Assembly (NCBI GenBank): GCA_030682595.1
Contig: JAUXNZ010000244.1
Location: 1-6,167 of the forward strand
Length of the DNA: 6,167 nucleotides
Direction: 5' to 3'
Source: Rhodocyclaceae bacterium
GTDB taxonomy: Bacteria; Pseudomonadota; Gammaproteobacteria; Burkholderiales; Rhodocyclaceae
Within the stretch, counting starts at the first letter, position 1. Every line of letters begins with the position of its first letter. Below the pieces are notes generated by a model, which made no database searches, was not told the origin of the DNA, and saw nothing but the letters and a program-made list of their open reading frames with translations. The translations under genes were made by a program, and so were the position numbers. Positions 1-5,043 of this stretch are shown one piece after another.

Positions 1-781
1 TGACCGGACGTACGCCGCGCCAGCCGAAAAAGGCTTCCGCCGCCAGCTCGACCAGCAAGCCCAGTCCGTCGGCAACCCGGCAGCCCGCTGTCTGAGCCAG
101 CTGCATGAAGGGTGAATGCTGACCATAGACCATTTCGTAGGCCAGGGCGCGGGGGGCGAACAGATGCGGCGGGAGCGGCAACTCGGTAGCGGACAGGCCG
201 GTCGAGGTGGCATTGATGACCAGGTCGAATTCCCGGCCGGCGAGTTGGGCGAAACCACAGGCCTCGGGCAGAACGGCCGTTCTGCCGGCAAATTCGAGCG
301 CCAGACGAAAGGCCTTTTCCTCGGTGCGGTTGGCAATGGTCAGCGCGGCCGGCTGCTCCTGCAAGAGCGGCAGGAGCACGCCGCGCGCCGCGCCGCCCGC
401 ACCCAGCAGGAGGATGCGTTTGCCCGCGATATCACAACCCAGATTGGTTTTGAGGTCCGTCACCAGCCCGGCGCCATCGGTATTGTCGCCACTGATCGTG
501 TTGTCGGAAAAACTCAGCGTATTCACCGCGCCAGCGGCCTGGGCGCGCGGCGTGAGGCGCGTTGCCAGTCGAAAGGCCTCTTCCTTGAAAGGCACGGTGA
601 CGTTCGCGCCTTTGCCGCCGCCACGGACAAAAGCGCCGACCGCTGCGACAAAACCATCAAGCGGCGCCAGCAGCGCTTCGTAGTGCATGTCCTGTCCGGT
701 CTGGGCAGCGAACAGGGCGTGAATGCGCGGCGACTGGCTGTGCGCAATGGGGTTGCCAAAGACGGCGTAGCGGTCAGGCAT
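1..781 (-). CDS. aroE: Shikimate dehydrogenase AroE, NADP-dependent (3' end outside window)
   Basis: Cytoplasmic enzyme of the shikimate pathway, reducing 3-dehydroshikimate to shikimate with NADPH. I translated this frame by hand: 260 codons are open from ATG 781 to the window edge, and against the usual ~270-280 residues only a short C-terminal tail is missing. Seen: the N-terminal substrate signature GNPIAHSQSP (9-18, S15 and S17), NVTVPFK with catalytic K66, N87, GDNTDGAG with catalytic D102, the nucleotide loop GAGGAAR (127-133), NRT (151-153, typical of NADP preference), NATSTGL (190-196) and DGLGLLVEL (238-246). The Gln that normally contacts shikimate in DGxGMLVxQ is Leu246 here. The start is ATG 781 or the adjacent ATG 784; a GGAGG (786-790) lies only 4 or 1 nt upstream, so 781 is preferred and also gives the family's usual N terminus. 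It is last in the visible unit, 81 bp after the NYN gene. In relatives mtgA often follows; that lies outside. Confidence 0.96.
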   Translation of the reverse strand, partial: MPDRYAVFGNPIAHSQSPRIHALFAAQTGQDMHYEALLAPLDGFVAAVGAFVRGGGKGANVTVPFKEEAFRLATRLTPRAQAAGAVNTLSFSDNTISGDNTDGAGLVTDLKTNLGCDIAGKRILLLGAGGAARGVLLPLLQEQPAALTIANRTEEKAFRLALEFAGRTAVLPEACGFAQLAGREFDLVINATSTGLSATELPLPPHLFAPRALAYEMVYGQHSPFMQLAQTAGCRVADGLGLLVELAAEAFFGWRGVRPV

Positions 782-794
782 CATGCCTCCGCCG

Positions 795-861
795 GGCCGC
801 CCCAAGGAGGCATGCGCCCCCCGTGGGGGCAGCGAGCTGAATTTGCGAGCGTGGGGGGGCC
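795..861. repeat. Structured GC-rich intergenic repeat (REP/MITE-like)
   Basis: This element fills nearly the whole gap between the NYN gene stop and aroE. Its ends are inverted repeats: GGCCGCCCCA (795-804) pairs with TGGGGGGGCC (852-861) with one mismatch (799/857). Inside is a second hairpin, GCCCCC/GGGGGC (816-821 with 825-830, 3-nt loop), followed by two direct copies of GCGAGC (832-837 and 845-850). The layout is like GC-rich dispersed repeats that I recall from intergenic regions of beta-proteobacteria; that likeness is memory, not a search. No T-run follows either stem, so it is not a classical terminator, but folded in the transcript it could attenuate or stabilise the mRNA ahead of aroE. 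Copy number in this genome is unknown. Confidence 0.7.
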
Positions 862-862
862 A

Positions 863-1951
863 TCATTCCGTTGCCGGCTTCTTGCGGCGCGGCGCACGGG
901 GCTTTTTCGGGGGTTTGGCTGATTTGGCGAGTTCGGCGGATTCTGGCTCCGGCACGACGGCGGGCGTTTCAAGCGGCGCGGTGGCAACGGCAGGCTGACT
1001 GGCGGGCTTGCGACTGCGCGCGCGGCGACGGCGGTTCGGCTCTGCCGCCGGGCTGGCGGCAGTCTCCGCGGGCGCAGCGACCTCGGCCGCCTGCTCAAAA
1101 GTCGGCGCTGGCGGTACGGCGTCTTGCGGCGCGGCCTCGGCTGCAGCGGGAACAACGCCCGCTTGCCGCCGCTTCACATAGGCGCTGTTGTTCTCGCGCC
1201 CCAATTCGAGCAGGCCGTGTTTGTCGGCGTCTTCAAGCATGGCGCCAAAACTTTTATAGCCGAAATAGGCTTCGTTGAAACCGGGATTGCGGCGCTTGAT
1301 TGCCTCCTTGAGCACCGAGGCCCAGACGCGCTCATCGTCGTCGTGGTCTTCCAGCAGGGCTTCGAGCGTGGTGGCGGCCATGTCGCGCCCCTTGCCGCGC
1401 CGCGCCTCCTGTTCCTGCGGATCTCCGGCCACCGCGGGGCGACGGCTTTGCTTGTCGGCCGTGTCACGCTGGCGACGACGCACCAGATCATCGACATAGA
1501 TGAATTCGTCGCAGTTGGCGATCAACAGGTCGGAGGTCGACTGCTTGACGCCGACGCCGATCACGCGCTTGTTGTTTTCGCGCAGCTTGGACACCAGCGG
1601 CGAGAAATCCGAGTCGCCGCTGATGATGACGAAGGTGTTGACGTGCGCCTTGGTGTAACAGAGATCGAGCGCATCGACCACCATGCGAATGTCGGCGGAG
1701 TTCTTGCCCGACTGGCGCACATGCGGAATTTCGATCAGTTCGAAGTTGGCCTCGTGCATCGGGGCCTTGAAAGCCTTGTAGCGATCCCAGTCGCAATAAG
1801 CCTTCTTGACGACGATGCTGCCCTTGAGCAACAGGCGCTCGAGCACCGGCTTGATGTCGAATTTTTCATACTGGGCGTCGCGCACGCCGAGCGCAATGTT
1901 CTCGAAGTCGCAAAACAGGGCCATGCTGATGTCGTCGGCGGATTGGGCCAT
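863..1951 (-). CDS. NYN-domain (LabA/DUF88-type) putative RNase with OST-HTH/LOTUS domain
   Basis: Predicted metal-dependent endoribonuclease of the PIN-like NYN fold, 362 aa, cytoplasmic; substrate unknown. The NYN domain spans about 8-157: ALFCDFENIALG (D15, N18), KNSADIRMVVDAL (D87, D93) and ISGDSDFSPL (D113, D115) supply the acidic residues expected for a catalytic pocket. A linker rich in Arg, Gln and Asp (158-190) leads to a winged-helix OST-HTH/LOTUS-like domain (about 194-260, ending NSAYVKRR), a putative RNA-binding module. The tail (about 265-362) is low-complexity Ala/Pro/Glu with two basic patches, RRRRARSRK and the terminal PRAPRRKK, which could bind RNA or protein. The start at 1951 is backed by GAGGA 7 nt upstream. 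It lies 15 bp after the TonB-type gene and in the same unit as an exoribonuclease. Family and domain order are clear; activity and partner are inference. Confidence 0.9.
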   Translation of the reverse strand: MAQSADDISMALFCDFENIALGVRDAQYEKFDIKPVLERLLLKGSIVVKKAYCDWDRYKAFKAPMHEANFELIEIPHVRQSGKNSADIRMVVDALDLCYTKAHVNTFVIISGDSDFSPLVSKLRENNKRVIGVGVKQSTSDLLIANCDEFIYVDDLVRRRQRDTADKQSRRPAVAGDPQEQEARRGKGRDMAATTLEALLEDHDDDERVWASVLKEAIKRRNPGFNEAYFGYKSFGAMLEDADKHGLLELGRENNSAYVKRRQAGVVPAAAEAAPQDAVPPAPTFEQAAEVAAPAETAASPAAEPNRRRRARSRKPASQPAVATAPLETPAVVPEPESAELAKSAKPPKKPRAPRRKKPATE

Positions 1952-1966
1952 CGTCTTTTCCTCGGG

Positions 1967-2848
1967 TTAATCGGCGCGCAGTTGATCGGCGCCGGTGAAT
2001 GACCAGGTACGGGTGATTTCGAGAATATCGGTGTCGCGCCGCACGGCTTCCGGAAACACCGCATAGGGCGCCGCCAGCCGCACGATACGCCGTGCCGCCT
2101 CGTCCAGCACCGGGTGGCCGGAGGAGCGGTTGATTTCGACGCGCTCCAGCTCGCCGTCCTGCTTGATTGCGACGGTCAGCACCAGGCTGCCATAGAGCTT
2201 GCCCTTGGCCGAATCGGGGTAGTTGAGGTTGCCGACGCGCTCGACCTTCTGGCGCCAGTCCTCGACATACTGGGCGAAGCGGTATTCCGCGACGCGCGCA
2301 CCAAGAAAACGCCGTTTCGGCCGCTGGTTGTACTCCTCGATATTGCGGGCGATTTCGCCTTCCAGCCGGGCCAGCGCCAGTGCGCGAGTGGCGAGGTCGC
2401 GGCCGGAAATTTCGTTGCCTGGCGCCGGCGGCAGGCGATCGGCATCGACCTGCGCGGTGCGCGCGGGCTGCGTCTGGGTCAGGAGTTCGCGCTGCCGGGC
2501 TTCCATCTGCACGACCCGTGCCTGCGCACTGGTCAGATCGTCGCCGGCCTGTTCCTGCTGGGTGGGCGGCAGGGGCGTCTTGGCGCGACGCAGCTCCTCG
2601 GTATTGCCGCCGCCATCGAGGTTGGCCTGCGCCTTGGCCTGCGCCTGGGTCGGCTTGGCGGCATGCCTGGCATTGACAAGGATGACGTCAAGCGCCTGTT
2701 CGCGCGCCTGATCCAGCGCCTGCGGCGACTTGAAATGGATCGACAGGACGACCGAATGCAGGGCGATCGAAACACCAAAAGCCAACGTCAGCGTTGGCAA
2801 TGCCGCCAGATATGCCACCCAGCGAAAATTTGGAAGTCCTTGCAGCAT
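1967..2848 (-). CDS. tonB: TonB-family energy transducer, inner-membrane anchored
   Basis: Couples the proton-motive force to outer-membrane transporters, or acts as a related envelope protein; 293 aa. The N terminus is cytoplasmic (about 1-11), followed by one membrane helix (about 12-38) carrying S27-xxx-H31, the SxxxH motif through which TonB engages ExbB/ExbD. The periplasmic spacer (40-190) is Gln/Ala-rich and probably helical in part, not the classic Glu-Pro/Lys-Pro rod. The C-terminal TonB domain (about 192-285) is well preserved: YVEDWRQKVERVGNLNYP (194-211), the NYPDSA turn, then strands GSLVLTVAIKQDG and VEINRSSGHPVLDEAA, ending TRTWSFTG. No exbB or exbD is in the window, so its motor partners must be encoded elsewhere. 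The gene begins 9 bp after the exonuclease stop; the SD-like GGGGAG lies 12 nt upstream, inside a small hairpin that also holds that stop. Which tonB paralogue this is cannot be told, so the symbol means the family. Confidence 0.9.
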   Translation of the reverse strand: MLQGLPNFRWVAYLAALPTLTLAFGVSIALHSVVLSIHFKSPQALDQAREQALDVILVNARHAAKPTQAQAKAQANLDGGGNTEELRRAKTPLPPTQQEQAGDDLTSAQARVVQMEARQRELLTQTQPARTAQVDADRLPPAPGNEISGRDLATRALALARLEGEIARNIEEYNQRPKRRFLGARVAEYRFAQYVEDWRQKVERVGNLNYPDSAKGKLYGSLVLTVAIKQDGELERVEINRSSGHPVLDEAARRIVRLAAPYAVFPEAVRRDTDILEITRTWSFTGADQLRAD

Positions 2849-2850
2849 CA

Positions 2851-2866
2851 GGGGATTTTACTCCCC
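2851..2866 (-). promoter_or_regulatory. Small hairpin holding the upstream stop codon and the tonB SD
   Basis: On the minus strand GGGGA (2866-2862) pairs with TCCCC (2855-2851) around a 6-nt loop GTAAAA. The loop contains the exoribonuclease TAA stop (2860-2858), and the 5' arm is the only SD-like sequence before the tonB ATG at 2848. A ribosome terminating at this stop would open the stem, so translational coupling is plausible. The pairing is seen; the function is inferred. A 5-bp stem is short and could arise by chance in GC-rich DNA. Confidence 0.35.
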
Positions 2867-4801
2867 GTCGGTAGCCGCTCCGTTGTCGGCTAAACCCGCA
2901 TCAAGGCCGTCCACACCCGGCATTTCAATCAATTCGACAAACGTCGCCTTTGCCTCGGCCGCCAGCAGGTCGATCCCGGAAATCGCCAGCCGCACCCGCA
3001 CACCGCGTTCGAGCGTCGGCATGCCGCTGGCTTTCAGCACCAGCGGCAGATTATCGAGGCGCACAATATTTTCCTTCAACACCTGCGCATCGACATGGGT
3101 GATGTTTTCCTGTGCCAGGGCGCGCAGGCACCAGTAACGCTCCATGCCACGCTGGAACTCGGCATAGCTCGCATAGGTCAGCTCGAAATCGCGCAGCGCC
3201 GCCATGAGATCGGCCGACTTCGGCGGATAGGGGGGAGCTGCGCCGCGCAAATGGGCAATGAGCTGCCACTGGTTGGCGAGATCGACAAAGCGGCGCAGCG
3301 GCGAGGACGACCAGGCGTAGCAATCGACACCCAGCCCTTCATGCGGCGCGGCCACCGTGGTCATGCGCGCCTTGCCCGCCGTCTGGGCGCGATACAGCGC
3401 GGGAATGCGGGCATCGCGCAGCAGCGCACCCCAGGTGCTGTTGGCGACGATCATCAGCTCGGCCACCAGGGTGTCGAGCGGACTGCCGCGCGGACGCTCG
3501 TCGATACTGACCCGGCCCTGGCCCTGAGGCGTGACGACATCCCAATCGACGACGAAGTTATAGTCCTTGCGGTTCTGCTGGTTCGTCTGTCCCCTGCCGG
3601 CTTCCAGCACGGTGGCGAGTTCCCACAGGCGCTTGAGCTCATCGTGAAAGGGGAAGTCGGGCAACCCGGTTGCCAGGGTGGCGGCATTGAACAGCGGCTC
3701 GATGTCGTGATGACGCAGATTGGCGACGACCGGCACGCATTCGATTTTCGTTACATGACCCAGCACGCGCAAATCGGCCGCGACATCGAGATAGAGCGAC
3801 AAGGCCGGCGCGGTGTGCCCGGCCTCCAGTGTATGACTCGTGATGACGTCTTCCGGCAGCATGGTGATCTTGCGGCCGGGCATATACACCGTGGACAACC
3901 GGCGGCGGGCAATGCGGCCGAGGTCGCTGCCGTTTATATGCGGCGGCCCGAACCCTAGGCCCGGCGCGGCGATGTGGATGCCGACGCGCAGGCTGCCATC
4001 CGTATTGACGGTGAGCGAAAAGGCGTCGTCGATCTCGGTGGTGTGGGCGTCGTCGATGGAAAAGGCCCGGACGTCGGCCAGCGGCAGATCGGCGGGATCG
4101 ACCGCCGCCGCATAGGTGGGGAAAGCCGTGCCGCCCTGGCTGGCGGGAAAATGCTCGAACAAAAACCGGCCCAGGTGGAAAGCGTGGCTGTCGGGCAGCG
4201 CGCCGCACCGCTGCAACAGGCGCTCCGGGGTTTCCCCCGCATCGGCGCAGGCGGCTTCGAGCGCCTTGGTCTCCGGCCGGTTGCGGTCCGGTTTGTAGAG
4301 CAGTTGATCCAGCAACGGCGGAAACTCCGCCGGCAGTTGGCCGGCAATGAGTTCATCGGCCATGCGCCCGATGGCCAGCGCCTGCTGGCGTTTTTTCTCG
4401 AGCCCCGCCAGCGCGGCCTGCAAAATCTCCGGCGGCGCCTTGCGGAAACGCCCCTTGCCCTTGCGATGAAAGTAGATCGGCGCGGCATGCAGCCGCAGCA
4501 ACACGGCGGCGGCTTCGACCGGGGTGGGCGCATGGCCGACATAGTCGCGGGCCAGTTCTTCGAAACCGAACTCGGCCTCCGGGCAGACTTCCCAGAGGAA
4601 CTCGGTCTCGATCGCCGCCGCCTGGGCCTCGGCCGCGCCGAGCAACTCGCCCGGGCCGGGCGCGGCGAAGCGCAGCAGCACATTGGCGGCTTTCAACTTG
4701 ATACGGCGGCCAGCGGCCGTGTCGACCTGCAGGGACGCATCGTTGTCGGCGACGATGGTGCCGGTCTTGAAGGCGCCATCCTCTTCGAAGAGGAGGTTCA
4801 T
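2858..4801 (-). CDS. RNB-domain 3'-5' exoribonuclease (RNase II/R, VacB family)
   Basis: Processive hydrolytic 3'-5' exoribonuclease of the RNase II superfamily, cytoplasmic; 647 aa from ATG 4801, close to the size of RNase II. An N-terminal region (1-230) includes a small beta domain (1-45) and a helical segment with HAPTPVEAAAVLLRLH (90-105). The RNB domain runs from about 244 to 560: AFSIDDAHTTEIDDAF (246-261; D250, E256, D258, D259 match the metal-binding acidic cluster), AELMIVAN (447-454), LYRAQ (469-473) and the SSSPLRRFVDL motif (498-508) matching TSPIRRYxDL of the family. The C terminus (about 565-625) could be a degenerate S1 domain. Position 256 is Glu where RNase II has Asp207. 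The reading frame stays open to 5038, but the family N terminus and the TATAAT at 4829-4834 both favour a start at 4801, or ATG 4807 two codons earlier. No SD precedes either. First gene of the leftward unit. Confidence 0.92.
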   Translation of the reverse strand: MNLLFEEDGAFKTGTIVADNDASLQVDTAAGRRIKLKAANVLLRFAAPGPGELLGAAEAQAAAIETEFLWEVCPEAEFGFEELARDYVGHAPTPVEAAAVLLRLHAAPIYFHRKGKGRFRKAPPEILQAALAGLEKKRQQALAIGRMADELIAGQLPAEFPPLLDQLLYKPDRNRPETKALEAACADAGETPERLLQRCGALPDSHAFHLGRFLFEHFPASQGGTAFPTYAAAVDPADLPLADVRAFSIDDAHTTEIDDAFSLTVNTDGSLRVGIHIAAPGLGFGPPHINGSDLGRIARRRLSTVYMPGRKITMLPEDVITSHTLEAGHTAPALSLYLDVAADLRVLGHVTKIECVPVVANLRHHDIEPLFNAATLATGLPDFPFHDELKRLWELATVLEAGRGQTNQQNRKDYNFVVDWDVVTPQGQGRVSIDERPRGSPLDTLVAELMIVANSTWGALLRDARIPALYRAQTAGKARMTTVAAPHEGLGVDCYAWSSSPLRRFVDLANQWQLIAHLRGAAPPYPPKSADLMAALRDFELTYASYAEFQRGMERYWCLRALAQENITHVDAQVLKENIVRLDNLPLVLKASGMPTLERGVRVRLAISGIDLLAAEAKATFVELIEMPGVDGLDAGLADNGAATDGE

Positions 4802-4828
4802 GAGCATGGGGGCGGGGAAGGGGTGCGG

Positions 4829-4858
4829 ATTATAACGGGGGGGCGCTGCCACTGACGG
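4829..4858 (-). promoter_or_regulatory. Sigma-70-type promoter of the leftward four-gene unit
   Basis: The minus strand carries a perfect -10 hexamer TATAAT (4834-4829). The best -35 match is CCGTCA (4858-4853), three of six to consensus, with an 18-bp spacer, so the -35 is weak. Transcription would begin near 4822-4824, leaving an untranslated leader of only about 15-23 nt before ATG 4807 or 4801. That leader is almost purely C/T and has no SD, which fits the absence of one before the exoribonuclease start. The hexamer is seen; its use as a promoter is inferred from position and strand. Confidence 0.6.
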
Positions 4859-4917
4859 CCCGGGCATGTTGGGAAATTGAGACAACCGCGTCACGGAAAC
4901 CTTCCCCGCGGCCCCCC

Positions 4918-4937
4918 GACATACCGGTGCGTATGTC
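4918..4937. promoter_or_regulatory. Perfect inverted repeat, candidate operator upstream of the porin
   Basis: GACATAC (4918-4924) and GTATGTC (4931-4937) are exact inverted copies separated by 6 nt. After one mismatch the symmetry resumes with CCC (4914-4916) against GGG (4939-4941). The centre, near 4927.5, lies about 20-25 bp before the -10-like box of the porin, over the place where a -35 would sit. That fits a dimeric regulator binding the porin promoter. I cannot name the regulator. The repeat does not precede a gene end, so it is not a terminator. Confidence 0.5.
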
Positions 4938-4946
4938 CGGGTTGGA

Positions 4947-4952
4947 TAAAAT
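4947..4952 (+). promoter_or_regulatory. Candidate -10 box of the porin promoter
   Basis: TAAAAT matches five of six positions of the sigma-70 -10 consensus and would place the transcript start near 4959, giving a leader of about 85 nt. There is no good -35 at 16-18 bp upstream (the sequence there is close to CCGGTG), so the promoter may depend on an activator bound at the inverted repeat 4918-4937. Another start site cannot be excluded. Confidence 0.4.
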
Positions 4953-4956
4953 TCAT

Positions 4957-4975
4957 GCCGAGAACAATTCTCAGC
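4957..4975. promoter_or_regulatory. Fur-box-like operator over the predicted porin transcript start
   Basis: The core GAGAA-CAA-TTCTC (4960-4972) is a 5-bp perfect inverted repeat. Read as the 7-1-7 Fur site (TGAGAAT-N-ATTCTCA type), positions 4959-4973 match 12 of 14 defined bases; the misses are C for T at 4959 and C for T at 4965. It begins a few bases after the -10-like box and would cover the +1, where a Fur repressor could block initiation. The symmetry and the match are seen; the link to Fur and iron is inference from the consensus as I know it. Confidence 0.5.
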
Positions 4976-5043
4976 CCCATAACCCCTCTGACGTGCCCGG
5001 ATGCCCACCGGCAAGGCTGCCTTTAACTTACAGGTCATTGAAA

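Noticed and set aside
804..815. AAGGAGG followed by ATG on the plus strand at 804-815
   Set aside because: It looks like a start site, but the frame from it crosses the complement of the NYN gene without any protein-like features; the motif is part of the repeat element.
816..830. Intrinsic terminator between the NYN gene and aroE
   Set aside because: The hairpin is strong but no T-run follows on either strand, so it is described as part of a repeat instead.
116..922. 268-codon plus-strand reading frame
   Set aside because: It is antisense to aroE, whose motifs are unmistakable. Its translation has no recognisable domain and is Arg/Gly/Gln-rich, as expected from the complement of a GC-rich gene.
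1124..2002. 292-codon plus-strand reading frame
   Set aside because: Lies opposite the NYN gene; long open antisense frames are common at this GC content, and no family motif or SD supports it.
2114..2893. 259-codon plus-strand reading frame
   Set aside because: Antisense to the TonB-type gene; no domain, signal peptide or SD seen.
3095..4855. Two long plus-strand frames (3095-3958 and 3974-4855)
   Set aside because: Both mirror codons of the exoribonuclease, which is confirmed by its RNB motifs. Neither shows an independent family signature.
4802..5038. N-terminal extension of the exoribonuclease to 5038
   Set aside because: The extension would run through the TATAAT and both porin operators, is unlike the family N terminus and has no SD. 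The conserved start MNLLFEEDG is at 4801.
4927..5043. N-terminal extension of the porin to GTG 4927
   Set aside because: It would bury the signal peptide 39 residues inside the chain. The lipobox-free Sec signal beginning at 5044 and the AGGT before it decide the start.
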